The notes: a model not told the origin generated them from the sequence alone. A DNA stretch of 64,000 bases from Arthrobacter gandavensis (GCF_009192735.1 NZ_VTFU01000004.1:310001-374000); one strand, 5' to 3'. Numbered from the stretch's first letter, positions 8,472 to 18,054 are shown. Made by a program: numbers and translations.

Positions 8472-9205
8472 GACTTCACCTCCCGGTACCACTTGCCCAG
8501 GGCCAGAACGAGAAACCCAGCGGTGCAGGCGAAGACGAACACATACAGGCCGGTAAACAGCCAGGGAATACAAAGCAGAAGCGACAGTACGCAGATAACG
8601 CCGAAATCCGTGGGCAGCACTGCCAGTGAATACAGCAGAGAGGAAGAGCGGTTCCCGTCAACCGGCGCTTTCCCGGCTGCACTAAGGCTGCGCCGGAGCT
8701 GGTCCATCAGCAGAGTGGAGAAAAAATGCACGGTCGCAAGTACCTGGAACAGCAGCGGCAGCAGCAGCCACCCGGCGTCGAGGTCATAGAACCGCCACCA
8801 ACAAACCAGGAAGGCGAGGTGGATGGAGCCGACCTTGAAGGCATCGACAGTGTGGTCCAGCCACTCCCCCGCCATGGATCCCCTGCCGGTCAGCCGGGAG
8901 AGCTGACCGTCCGCGGAATCCAGGGCGTATCCCAGCACCAGCAGTAGTGACACTGCCAAGGACGTCAAGAAAGTTGGCTGGACGGCAACGATGATTCCGA
9001 TGCCGCTGAAGGTCGAAAGTGCGCTGAGCGCTGTCACCTGGTTTGGAGCCAAACCTGCGGTGCAGGCTGCCGCAGCCAGATAACGGCCAAGGCGCCGGTT
9101 GACGTAGCGGGAGTATGCAGGTGCGCCTTTGGCGCTTTTTTGGGCAGTTGAAAGTCCGTCCAGTGCTTCTCGGAATGTTGGCTGCGCCCCAGTTCGCAGT
9201 GTCAT
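8462..9205 (-). CDS. CDP-alcohol phosphatidyltransferase family protein
   Basis: 247 residues with about six hydrophobic segments. LDSADGQLSRLTGRGSMAG followed by EWLDHTVD matches the CDP-OH signature Dx2DGx2(A/S)Rx8Gx3Dx3D; the usual Ala before Arg is Ser here. Family members swap CMP of a CDP-linked substrate for an alcohol within the membrane, making phospholipids, archaetidyl or inositol-phosphate compounds, or adding polyol phosphate to glycans. Its position inside a polysaccharide operon, with a cytidylyltransferase gene nearby, suggests a locus-specific phospho-modification or a special lipid carrier rather than housekeeping phospholipid synthesis. It begins three bases after the glycosyltransferase stop and overlaps the Wzz-like gene by 10 bp. 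Confidence 0.85.
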   Translation of the reverse strand: MTLRTGAQPTFREALDGLSTAQKSAKGAPAYSRYVNRRLGRYLAAAACTAGLAPNQVTALSALSTFSGIGIIVAVQPTFLTSLAVSLLLVLGYALDSADGQLSRLTGRGSMAGEWLDHTVDAFKVGSIHLAFLVCWWRFYDLDAGWLLLPLLFQVLATVHFFSTLLMDQLRRSLSAAGKAPVDGNRSSSLLYSLAVLPTDFGVICVLSLLLCIPWLFTGLYVFVFACTAGFLVLALGKWYREVKSWN

Positions 9206-9208
9206 TGA

Positions 9209-10510
9209 CTACCTCGTTCTAGTTTGGGCGACATCAGTCGCCGGGCGTGATTCTGATCCGGTGGGTATGCGTGCGGACGCGGGAGCAGGTTCCGGCACGA
9301 CGTCGTGAAGGGGCGCCGGCCCGTCAGGACCGTGCATCTTCCACCCGGACTGCGGGTTGCGTCTGGCCCGGGGGTTCCTTGTGGTGCTTCCGCTGGCCAG
9401 ATCTTTCGCGAGCCGCAGGTAACCTTCGGCGACGTCGTCCCAGCGGTAGGCGGCCTGCGCCCGCTCCCGGGCGCTGGAGCCCATGGCCCTCGCCCGCCCT
9501 TCATCGGCGTCCAATTCTTCGATCAGCCCCGTCAGGCGCGCCGGACCGTCGAAGTACCGTCCGGCCTCTGGGCCGAGTACCTCGCGGTTGAAAACGACGT
9601 CGTACGCCAGGACCGCGGTTCCCGAACCCATTGCGCGGAGCAGAGAAGGATTCGTTCCACCGACGGAATGGCCGTGAAGATAGGTCCGGGCGTGGGAATA
9701 GAGTTGGCTCAGCAGTTCCTGGTCCCAGACGCCGCCCAGCAACCGGATTCGGTGGTCCTCTGCGGCCAGGGATTTGATCCGCTCCGTGTACGCTGCGGCG
9801 TAAGGCGCGGATCCCACCACCACCAAAGGCAGCTGGGCCTTACTGCTCCGGTATCCCTCCAGGATCTGGTCAACATGGTTTTCCGGTTCGAACCGGGCCA
9901 CGACTAAGTGGAAGCCGTCCGGGACCAGCCCCGCGGCGCCCAGCTTGTCGAGGGCTCCGTTGCCTTTTTCCGGCGCCCCGTAAACCAGGAGCCGGGTGTC
10001 GACATCGAACTCGCTGCGGTAGTAGCTGGCAATACCTGCCGCATCGGCGATGAGCGCATCCGCTCCGCGGACGGATGCCTGTTCCGCCCAGCGGTAGTAG
10101 CTTCGGCCTTTGCCGCCCCACTTGGATCTTTTCCACTCCAGCCCGTCCACGTGAACCGCCACACCCGTGGCGGAGCGGCGCAACAGCGGCAGAAACGGTG
10201 CATTGGCGGCGTTGAACAGAAAAGCCGCATCGAACTTGGGCCCACGGAGCATGTGCATGGCGGACAGGGCCGTATGGCTGAGCGTCTCACCTGTTTTCAG
10301 CCGAAGCGCCGGCAGGTGCACCAGTTTCATACCGAGGTGGCGGGGAGGGCGTTCGTCATTATGCGGACGGCAATAGACGGTGACATCCACTCCCCGCTCC
10401 ACCAACCGGGAGCCGATTTCTTCAATGGCCGTCTCGAACCCTCCATAGTGCGCTGGCACGCCGCGCGTGCCGACCATGGCCACCCGGAGCTGGCTGTGTT
10501 GGGTACTCAT
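9209..10510 (-). CDS. DUF1972/rhamnosyltransferase-type glycosyltransferase
   Basis: 433 residues. The N-terminal VGTRGVPAHYGGFETAIEEI is diagnostic of the DUF1972 subgroup of GT4 enzymes, often the second, rhamnosyl-like transferase in exopolysaccharide pathways. The C-terminal donor half includes SVGGTNPSLLRAMGSGTAVL. The last 65 or so residues (Arg/Pro-rich) look disordered. It starts 56 bp after the giant PKD gene ends, in the same direction. It and the sugar transferase are the only glycosyltransferases in the long minus-strand run, which argues for a short repeat unit unless further enzymes lie outside the window. Confidence 0.88.
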   Translation of the reverse strand: MSTQHSQLRVAMVGTRGVPAHYGGFETAIEEIGSRLVERGVDVTVYCRPHNDERPPRHLGMKLVHLPALRLKTGETLSHTALSAMHMLRGPKFDAAFLFNAANAPFLPLLRRSATGVAVHVDGLEWKRSKWGGKGRSYYRWAEQASVRGADALIADAAGIASYYRSEFDVDTRLLVYGAPEKGNGALDKLGAAGLVPDGFHLVVARFEPENHVDQILEGYRSSKAQLPLVVVGSAPYAAAYTERIKSLAAEDHRIRLLGGVWDQELLSQLYSHARTYLHGHSVGGTNPSLLRAMGSGTAVLAYDVVFNREVLGPEAGRYFDGPARLTGLIEELDADEGRARAMGSSARERAQAAYRWDDVAEGYLRLAKDLASGSTTRNPRARRNPQSGWKMHGPDGPAPLHDVVPEPAPASARIPTGSESRPATDVAQTRTR

Positions 10511-10566
10511 GTTGCTGTTCCTTCTTTCGGAGGGTCAGGGTTAGTGAGGGGGGAAATGAACCGGAA

Positions 10567-13500
10567 TCAGGGGCGCGGCTGGCCGGCCCAAAGGTTGTCC
10601 GAGAATCCGGAGACCGGAGCGTTCGTGGACGACCCCGAGAGGTAACCCCCCAGGCCGATCCGGCCGGGGGCCTGCAGCGCCGCTGTGGAGTCGGTCGTGG
10701 AGAGCTGCCACTGCGCTGGTTCGGCCTGACCCGTCTTCCACACCTTGGCCCGCAGTGTTGTGGGTGAGGTGCCGACGGCCTGAACGCGTACCGTCAGCCG
10801 GTCACCGGGCCGGTAGGTCAACCCGGTAATGGTGGTTTGCGGGACCAGATAAACATCGCCCCGGTTTAGGCTCACTCCCACGGTGCCGTTGGACATGTAC
10901 CGGACTTTTGCTGAGTAATTGCCCTTTCCAGCGATGTCGCGTGCATAGACCGATTGGTAGACGCCGCCGCCTGTGGGTGCTTTGTCCAGGCCCATCTCCA
11001 CCTGCACTTCTGTGTCCGCTGCGTTGACGCTGGACAGGTAAACGGTGAGGCCTGCACCTGCCGTACCGAGACGAAGGCGGCCCAATCCGTCTGCGACGGT
11101 GAAGTTCGCAGTCGAACCGACGTGGGTGTACGCGCCGCCCTGCTCCGCCGTCATCCAGCCGATGATCGAGGTTCGCCCGAAGGAATCCTGGGCATAGACC
11201 ATCGGTACAGGGCTCGCTGTCCGGATTTGGCCGGTCTGCGTAGCGGTGGCGCCGTTGGAATCCGTGACGGTCAGCGTCACGGTGTATGTTCCGACACGGG
11301 TGTAGGTGTGCGCCGCGGTCCTGCCGGTGCCGGAAGAACCATCACCGAACGACCAGGCATAGCTTGCCGGTGCCCCCTCCACGTCCGTTGAGCCGGAGGC
11401 ATCGAACGATACCGAGAGCTCGGATACAACAGAGGTGAAAGCAGCAACGGGAGCGGCATTGACGGCCCGAATACTCTGGGTTACGGATGCCGTGGCGCCG
11501 TTGGCAGCGGTTACTGTCAGCCGCACTGCGTAGTCCCCGTCAACGGCGTAAAGCCTTGTGGGGGCAATGCCCGTCCCGCTGGTTCCATCCCCGAAGTCCC
11601 AGGAATAGGTGGCTCCGGTTCCTGCATCCTCTGCCGAGAATCCGGCTGACCGTCCGTTGAGGCTGGAGTTGAATGCAGCCACCGGCGCAGGATTGCTGAC
11701 CGGGATGGTTTGTGAGACGGAATCGCTCAAACCGGTGCTGTCTGTGACTGTCAGCGTGACGGTGTACTGCCCGCCCGTGGCATAGTCGTGGACCGGGTTG
11801 CGTCCGGCCCCTGTGGAACCGTCCCCGAAGTCCCAGGCGTAGGTGATGATGCTGCCGGTGCCGGCGCTGGTCTTCGAGGCGTCGAAACTGGCCCGAAGCG
11901 CACTGACGGATGACGTGAAGGCTGCCGTGGGGCCGGTGGGGGCCGGCGCCTGCGGACTGGCTGTGGCCGTTGCTGTGCTCGCAGCTCCGCGGTTATCCAC
12001 GACAGTCAGCGTGACGAGGTAGTCCCCTGCGGCTGCGTAAACGTGGGTTGGATTAACTCCGGTGCCGGTGGTGCCGTCGCCGAAGTTCCAGGCGTAGGAA
12101 CTGATGGTCCCGTCCGGGTCAGTGGAGGCTGCGGCATCAAAGATGACAGCAAGATCCCGGACCTGGGTGGAGAATGACGCGGTTGGCGTCACGTTTGTGC
12201 GGTCAACCGTTAGGTCGGTCTGGACGGTTGCTTTGGCGCCCAGGTTGTCTGTGACGGTCAACGTGACAGTGTAGGTTCCCGGCGCCCGGTAGGTGTGGCC
12301 CGAGGTGGCGCCGCTGCCGGTGGTGCCGTCGCCGAAGTCCCAGGCATAAGAGCTGATGTCTCCGTCAACATCTCCGGAAGCGGCAGCGTCGAACGTGGCG
12401 TCCAGCCCCGAAGCCGAGGATTCGAACTGTGCTGTGGGAGCGGCATTGACCATCGTCACGGTTTGTGTGGTGGTTCCTTCACCGTCCCTGTTGTCAGTGA
12501 CGACCAGCCGGACCGTGTAGCTGCCGGCTGCGGCGTAGGTGTGCGCTGCCGTGGCCCCGGTGCCGGTGGTGCCGTCGCCGAAGTCCCACCGATAGCCTGT
12601 GATTTGTCCATCGCTGTCGGCAGACGTTCCTGCATCAAAGGTCGCTGCCAGTCCCTGCGCAGTGGCTGTGAAGGCCGCTTCGGGCAGGGCATTTGCTCCG
12701 CTCGTGACGACGGTTGCCGTAGCCGTGGCCTTGGCCCCCGCGTCGTCGGTCACGGTGAGGGTGACAACGTGCTCACCCGACTCCTCAAATGCATGTTGAA
12801 CCCGTTCCCCCTCGGCGGTGACACCGTTGCCCAAGTCCCACTGATAGGAAACGATCCGGCCGTCCGAGTCGGTGCTTCCTTCTCCTGACAGCACCACATT
12901 TGCACCCTCAGCAATGAAGGTGATCTTCGCAACAGGAGCTGCGTTGGCCAACTCGCTGGCGTTGTAGTGGGCGCGGATGCGATCCTCGGTGAGGGCTGTG
13001 CCATACACGGCAGCTTCGTCGATGGTTCCGCGGAAGAAGGGGCTCGAGGCACCGCCCCAGGTCCGGTCACCGCCAATACGCCAGAACCCTGTATACGGCT
13101 CCGCTCCAGTTTGCGGGTTGGTACCCGCCAGCACGCCGTCCACGTAGAGCTTCATTCCCTCCGCTGACTGTGTGGCTACCACATGGTGCCACCGGTTGTT
13201 GTTGTAGGAATCAGCGGTGATGATCGTGTTTTCGGATCCGGTGTAGGTGCCGAACGTCAGCTTTCCGTCATCCCGCATATACACGTGCCGGTCGTAGCTG
13301 CTGGACAGCCCGGTGTTGGAGTTGCCGAATCCGATGATCTTCCCGCCCACGTTCGTGTCGGTCTTGAACCAGGCCTCGGTGCTGTACACCGACGGGTTAT
13401 TGGCCGATGCCCCGGCAGCTGCTATGCCGTCCGAGCCGTTGAAGGCAAAGGTGCCGCTCCCTCCGACTCCGCCGGAGGTGTTCCTCGTGACTCCCCCGGA

Positions 13501-16059
13501 GACCAGGGCATCGTTCATGGACAGGCTGGTGTCCAGGGCTGTTGCCGTTCCGCTGTCATTGAGTCGCCAGAAGATCTGGGGCGAGTCACTGTAGACGGAT
13601 TTCCCGTAGCTGTCGGTGGGGACGGCGGGGATTCTCGGGCTGCGGCCGCTGGCGGTGTAATGATCGGCCACCCGCTGCGCAGTCAGCGCGGTCGGGTAGA
13701 CGGCAACTTCATCAATGTTGCCGGTGAAGCTGCTCGTGGCGGGCTGGCCGGGCCAACCGCCGATGTTGTCGCCGCCGATCCGCCAGTATCCGTCGTATTC
13801 CTGTCCCGTGGTGTTGTCAGTCCTAAAGGCAGTGCGGACCCCGTCGATGTACAGTGTCATGCCGGCGGAGCTCATGGTGGCGGTGACATGGTGCCATTCG
13901 CCGTCATTGTACGACTTGGCAGAGTTGACCGTTACCGTCCGGCCCGGGTAGGCACCGAACCAAATCCGGCCCGAGTTGTCCATATAGATGCTGCGGTCGT
14001 GTGAGGACGAATTGCCCGTCCGCTGGTTGCCGAAGCCCAGGATTTTTCCACCTGTGGTGGTTGTTGTCTGGAACCAGGCTTCAGCCGTGAAGGTGTCCAT
14101 GCCGGGGGTGAGCGCCCGGTTCGCTATGGAGGCTGTGGTGCTGCCGTCAAAGCGTGAGGCCGCGTTATTGGGCAGGGCGCCTGTGGCGCCGCGGGTGATG
14201 CCGGCCCCCAAATCGCCGTCGTCGTAACCCACGTGGTTGTAGGCAATGCTGCCCGCCTGCTCGTCCAGGGGGTAGTACAACAGAGCGCCGTCTTCTTTGA
14301 CCATCCGTGAATAGGCCGAGGGGGTGGAGTTGGAGACCGTCACCGGATCTGAGCGCGGGCTGATGTACTCATTTCCGGAGGCATCCTTAACCCGGATGCG
14401 GTAGGTGTGCGTGGCCCCGGGTGTGCGGCCCGTATCGGTGAACCCCAGGGCCTGACCCTTCCACCACACGGAGCGTGCGTCCACTGAGCCGATGGCAGTG
14501 AGGCTGTTATCCCGCAGCACTTCGTAGGTGAGGACGGCGTCGTCGTAATCCCAAGTGTTGGGCCACGCCACGCGGACGGTACCTGCGGTCGTTGAGAGGG
14601 GTGAGGGTTTGAGCGCAGCCGAGTATACGGGCGCCACCTTGTTGGGAGCGATTGACCTTTTGGCGAAGACGGCAAGTCCCTGCTGGGCTTTACCGTTGAC
14701 GGTAGTGAATTCGCCGCCCTCAACCAGATAATTGTCGTTGTTGTCCAGCGCCCATCCACCCTGGAACTGTCCGGTGAAGAAGCCGGTGTTGATCGAGGGG
14801 TACCAATGCAGCAGCGAGGGCACCGGCTGCCCGGAGTACTTGCTGTTGCTGCCCGGAGGCGCCTGGTCAGTGCCGGTTGCATAGATGGTTTCCGCCAGGC
14901 TCCGCCGCCAAGTTTGAGGACTTGTTTCGGGGAATTCGCCCAGCGACGAGCAGTCATGGGCGTGTGAAACGCTGTAGAGCACTTCGCCCATGACGGCCAC
15001 GTCCGTGGATGCTCCGTAGCAGTTGTCCAGCCAGACAAGGTCGCCGGTCCAGAAATTCGCGGCGAAGCGGCCGTCGAACCAGTGACCGCCCATGCCGTTG
15101 GCCGATGCGTAGATGACGCCGTCCTTCTCGATCATCTGAGTAACCCAGGAGGTATTCTTAGTCGTGCCCTGCATCTGCGACTGGGGGATGGGTGTGCTGG
15201 TCCACAGCTGGCTCTCGCCGGATGTTCCGTCCACGGCGCCTATGCCAATCTGCAGGGAGCCGTTAAGCGTTTGGAACCGGCCACCAAGCACGACCCGGCT
15301 GTTGTCAGCGGACGCCACGATGCCGTGCACAATGTCGTCTGCCTGCGGCGCCCACGGCAGCAGGGCTCCGGTGGAACGGTTGAAGGCAGCGGCATTGCCG
15401 CGCGGCTGATTTCCGGCCTGCTTGAATGATCCACCAACGTAAAGGGTGGTTGCGGTGGTGTAGACCGTTTGAACGCTGCCGGCAATGCTGACGCTGAAGG
15501 GCTGGAGCGCTCCGGATGATGCGGAGAAGATAGCCAGCTTGCTGCGGGGCTGACCACCCACAGTGGTGAAGCTGCCCCCGACAATGATCTGTGAGTTGTC
15601 TGGACTCATTTCCACCTCCAATGCCTGCGCATTGAGGTTCGGGTTCCACGGCAGGATCTTCCCGGTGGAGATTTCAAAAGCCATGGCGTTGTTGCGCACC
15701 ACTTCCCCGGCGCCTCCCTCGGGAACACCTGAGGGACGCGCTCTGGTGAAGCTGCCCACGGCGTAGGCTACGTTTCCATTGACCGCGGTGCTCCAGACAA
15801 CGCCGTTGATCTGCGGAGTGGTGAGAAGATCAGCGCTGAGGGTCTCGGGGTGCTCCCTCTCCAAGGCCGCCTCCGGCGTGGCAGCGTCAGAGACTGCTCC
15901 CGGCTGCACAACCGTTGCGGGAAGTGGCGTGGCTTGGGCCGGAGCCACTACCAGGCTCGTTAGCAGGGACGCCGCCCCCAGAACTGCCAGAAATTTGGTG
16001 AGACTTTTTCTGCTGGCTGCTTCCCCCCGAGAAGACTCCGCCCAATTTCCTTTACGCAT
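10567..16059 (-). CDS. Giant secreted protein: propeller-like repeats, FN3, two LamG and seven PKD domains
   Basis: 1,830 residues from the ATG at 16059, favoured because it gives a clean signal peptide (SLTKFLAVLGAASLL, cleavage near AQA). Residues about 45-470 hold repeats of the type IIVGGSFTTVGGQPRSKLAIF, reminiscent of delta-60 beta-propeller blades. An FN3-like stretch spans about 480-580. LamG domains cover about 586-806 and 813-1031; both end WRIGGD...GxIDEvAVY. Seven PKD domains (WDFGDGTTGTG-like cores; the first is WDLGNG) cover about 1033-1620. A beta-sandwich module shared with the beta-helix protein ends the chain. There is no sortase signal or membrane anchor, so it is probably released or bound through polymer. 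The start overlaps the flippase gene by 8 bp, tying it to polysaccharide export. Function is unknown; a matrix adhesin or scaffold is likely. Confidence 0.85.
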   Translation of the reverse strand: MRKGNWAESSRGEAASRKSLTKFLAVLGAASLLTSLVVAPAQATPLPATVVQPGAVSDAATPEAALEREHPETLSADLLTTPQINGVVWSTAVNGNVAYAVGSFTRARPSGVPEGGAGEVVRNNAMAFEISTGKILPWNPNLNAQALEVEMSPDNSQIIVGGSFTTVGGQPRSKLAIFSASSGALQPFSVSIAGSVQTVYTTATTLYVGGSFKQAGNQPRGNAAAFNRSTGALLPWAPQADDIVHGIVASADNSRVVLGGRFQTLNGSLQIGIGAVDGTSGESQLWTSTPIPQSQMQGTTKNTSWVTQMIEKDGVIYASANGMGGHWFDGRFAANFWTGDLVWLDNCYGASTDVAVMGEVLYSVSHAHDCSSLGEFPETSPQTWRRSLAETIYATGTDQAPPGSNSKYSGQPVPSLLHWYPSINTGFFTGQFQGGWALDNNDNYLVEGGEFTTVNGKAQQGLAVFAKRSIAPNKVAPVYSAALKPSPLSTTAGTVRVAWPNTWDYDDAVLTYEVLRDNSLTAIGSVDARSVWWKGQALGFTDTGRTPGATHTYRIRVKDASGNEYISPRSDPVTVSNSTPSAYSRMVKEDGALLYYPLDEQAGSIAYNHVGYDDGDLGAGITRGATGALPNNAASRFDGSTTASIANRALTPGMDTFTAEAWFQTTTTTGGKILGFGNQRTGNSSSHDRSIYMDNSGRIWFGAYPGRTVTVNSAKSYNDGEWHHVTATMSSAGMTLYIDGVRTAFRTDNTTGQEYDGYWRIGGDNIGGWPGQPATSSFTGNIDEVAVYPTALTAQRVADHYTASGRSPRIPAVPTDSYGKSVYSDSPQIFWRLNDSGTATALDTSLSMNDALVSGGVTRNTSGGVGGSGTFAFNGSDGIAAAGASANNPSVYSTEAWFKTDTNVGGKIIGFGNSNTGLSSSYDRHVYMRDDGKLTFGTYTGSENTIITADSYNNNRWHHVVATQSAEGMKLYVDGVLAGTNPQTGAEPYTGFWRIGGDRTWGGASSPFFRGTIDEAAVYGTALTEDRIRAHYNASELANAAPVAKITFIAEGANVVLSGEGSTDSDGRIVSYQWDLGNGVTAEGERVQHAFEESGEHVVTLTVTDDAGAKATATATVVTSGANALPEAAFTATAQGLAATFDAGTSADSDGQITGYRWDFGDGTTGTGATAAHTYAAAGSYTVRLVVTDNRDGEGTTTQTVTMVNAAPTAQFESSASGLDATFDAAASGDVDGDISSYAWDFGDGTTGSGATSGHTYRAPGTYTVTLTVTDNLGAKATVQTDLTVDRTNVTPTASFSTQVRDLAVIFDAAASTDPDGTISSYAWNFGDGTTGTGVNPTHVYAAAGDYLVTLTVVDNRGAASTATATASPQAPAPTGPTAAFTSSVSALRASFDASKTSAGTGSIITYAWDFGDGSTGAGRNPVHDYATGGQYTVTLTVTDSTGLSDSVSQTIPVSNPAPVAAFNSSLNGRSAGFSAEDAGTGATYSWDFGDGTSGTGIAPTRLYAVDGDYAVRLTVTAANGATASVTQSIRAVNAAPVAAFTSVVSELSVSFDASGSTDVEGAPASYAWSFGDGSSGTGRTAAHTYTRVGTYTVTLTVTDSNGATATQTGQIRTASPVPMVYAQDSFGRTSIIGWMTAEQGGAYTHVGSTANFTVADGLGRLRLGTAGAGLTVYLSSVNAADTEVQVEMGLDKAPTGGGVYQSVYARDIAGKGNYSAKVRYMSNGTVGVSLNRGDVYLVPQTTITGLTYRPGDRLTVRVQAVGTSPTTLRAKVWKTGQAEPAQWQLSTTDSTAALQAPGRIGLGGYLSGSSTNAPVSGFSDNLWAGQPRP

Positions 16060-17344
16060 TCTTTTCCAGCTCCCTTTCATGGGGCGTGGTGCTGACGATT
16101 GTGTTTTTTGTTTCTGTGGTTCGCAGCGGGACCAGGAGAATCTGCCGGATGGCAAGCCCTCCCAGCGCCGCCCCGGAGGCTGCAGCCAAAGGAGCCAGAG
16201 CAGCATTTGCGGTGAAATGGACGATTAAGACGACGGCGCCCAGGGACACCACCGTGTCGGCGGATCGGATGAGGAAGATCCGTGAAGGGTTGGACCTCAC
16301 GGCTGCCAGGACCCCGTACGGGGTGGCGGCGGAAACTGCTGCGGTGTAGGTCAACCAACCGGCCACCGCAGTCAGTTCAGGCAGGCTGCCGAGCAGGAGC
16401 GGCGCGGCTGTGGGCAACGCAAGCACGGCCACGGCGGTACAAACCGCAGTCATGCACAGCAGGGCCAGCACACCGCGGTCCGCTCGCCGGAGCAACTGTT
16501 CCAGGGGGACGGTGCGGGCGCGGGCAAAGGAGGCGAAAAGGTACGAGGAGATGCCTCCCACCACCAGCATTGCGGGCGCCGCGTACACCCGGGCGAGCTC
16601 CAGTGCCCCGCTCGCCTCGAAGGCAACCAGCATGACCACTGCACTTCGCAGGGCGGTCAGCAGGGCTGGGCGAAGGGCCTGCTGTGCCGCGCGCCAGCTG
16701 CCGTAGGATGCGACTGCCCGCCACTGCGCACCGCGCAGACTGACCAGGAAACGTTCGGCGGTGGGAAGCGCAACCACTCCGGCCACCATGCCGGCGGCCT
16801 GGCCGAAGGCGATGGCAGCCAGGAATGCCGTCACCGTCAGTTCCGTCTGCTGCCCCACCACCAGTAGGAGAAGGAGAGCTGCCGCTATGACTGTCAGATC
16901 CATCAGCACGATTCGTTGGAAAAGCAGGCACGCCATATGCAGGCGCCGGAGCACGTCCTCCAACAAATAGGCTGCAATAGCGAGACCGAGCAGGAGGGCC
17001 TGCATCGGGTCGACCAGGCCCAAGGCCCAAACCGCCAGCGGCACAGCGACGGCACACCCGGCAGACAACAGGAACAACCACAGTTGGAGTCCTGCGCGCA
17101 GCGAGTTCAACTGGCGGTCCAGCACAGTCAGGGAATCACCGACAAACCCGCTGGTAGTTGCCGCCGAGAGCACAAGCAATCCATAGAGCAGGCTCAGCAG
17201 GCCAAGGCTTCCCAAGTCCAGCGAGCGGGCCGCGACAGCGAGTATCAGGAAGCTGCCCAGGGCCTGGCTCGCCTGGGCTCCCACAGCCCCGACGACTGCA
17301 CCGTAACGGGTGGCGCCGCGGGAAAGGGTGGCACTGCGGGTCAT
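16052..17344 (-). CDS. Wzx-like polysaccharide flippase / MATE-like membrane exporter
   Basis: 430 residues with 12 or so hydrophobic stretches and few charged residues. It opens GAQASQALGSFLILAVAARSL, similar to the first helix of polysaccharide transport (Wzx/MurJ-like) proteins. It would flip lipid-linked repeat units across the membrane for Wzy-type polymerisation. Its ATG lies within the lipoprotein gene stop (ATGA), and its own stop overlaps the start of the PKD protein. The family call rests on topology and context because these proteins diverge strongly. Confidence 0.78.
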   Translation of the reverse strand: MTRSATLSRGATRYGAVVGAVGAQASQALGSFLILAVAARSLDLGSLGLLSLLYGLLVLSAATTSGFVGDSLTVLDRQLNSLRAGLQLWLFLLSAGCAVAVPLAVWALGLVDPMQALLLGLAIAAYLLEDVLRRLHMACLLFQRIVLMDLTVIAAALLLLLVVGQQTELTVTAFLAAIAFGQAAGMVAGVVALPTAERFLVSLRGAQWRAVASYGSWRAAQQALRPALLTALRSAVVMLVAFEASGALELARVYAAPAMLVVGGISSYLFASFARARTVPLEQLLRRADRGVLALLCMTAVCTAVAVLALPTAAPLLLGSLPELTAVAGWLTYTAAVSAATPYGVLAAVRSNPSRIFLIRSADTVVSLGAVVLIVHFTANAALAPLAAASGAALGGLAIRQILLVPLRTTETKNTIVSTTPHERELEKNA

Positions 17345-18054
17345 GGCAGATCACCGCGGAAAACCAAAGGCTCATGGGACCCGTTCAGATCCAAATAGAG
17401 AACGGGGTCTGTGGCTCCCGCCGGCAATTGGAAAGCGTACTCGGCTTCGGTTGATGCACCGGGTTCCAAGGAACCCGTCAGGTCGAACGCTTCGACACCT
17501 CTGTATAGGGGGGCTGCAGACACGCGGTCCTCCCCGTGCAGCAGTGTCGGAACGACTGCGGTCAAGTCCAGGTTCTTTGAGGATCCGTTAAGCACCGAGA
17601 CCGTAAACACGATGTACTCGGCTCCTGCCACCACGCCGATGCCCTCTTCATCGACAGTCCCCCGCCGGATGTTCGATGTTGTGGCGACGACGCCATCCTC
17701 GTATACGGCTTCCCCGTCAAAGGATGAGGGCTCCACCGAAACCGGGTTGGCAACAGCATCATTGCGGAGAACTACTGGTGCTTCATCGGCAGTCTGCGCG
17801 TTCTCCGGCTCGGATGCCGGCCCGCCCAACGGTCCTGCGATTTCGTCCGGTTCAGGAGTTGGGAGCGGATCCGCCGGCGCGGCTGACACGGAAGTTTCAA
17901 CTAACGCGGACGGCCCAGGATCGGGAGCCTGCATGGTGTCGATGGAATTCCCGGAACAGCCCGCCAGCAGCAACGCGATTACACCCAGCAGCACGCGCTG
18001 ATACTTGCGGGGGTCATGGCCTGGATTTGCACCAGCCGTCATTCTGTTACCCAT
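17341..18054 (-). CDS. Lipoprotein of unknown function
   Basis: 237 residues. LLGVIALLLAGC is a lipobox, so the mature protein should be a lipid-anchored protein on the outer membrane face, starting at Cys near residue 33. A Pro/Ala/Glu-rich linker follows, then a beta-rich domain (FTVSVLNGSSKNLDLTAVVP and YAFQLPAGATDPVLYLDLNG) resembling DUF4352-type immunoglobulin-like folds. No catalytic motif is visible. It heads the lipoprotein-flippase-PKD run and has a candidate operator 78-94 bp upstream. A role in surface assembly or anchoring is inferred from context only. Confidence 0.7.
   Translation of the reverse strand: MGNRMTAGANPGHDPRKYQRVLLGVIALLLAGCSGNSIDTMQAPDPGPSALVETSVSAAPADPLPTPEPDEIAGPLGGPASEPENAQTADEAPVVLRNDAVANPVSVEPSSFDGEAVYEDGVVATTSNIRRGTVDEEGIGVVAGAEYIVFTVSVLNGSSKNLDLTAVVPTLLHGEDRVSAAPLYRGVEAFDLTGSLEPGASTEAEYAFQLPAGATDPVLYLDLNGSHEPLVFRGDLP

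Noticed and set aside
11200-12960. Regularly spaced repeats that could be mistaken for a CRISPR or other array
   Set aside because: They are about 250 bp apart, in frame, and encode PKD domains.
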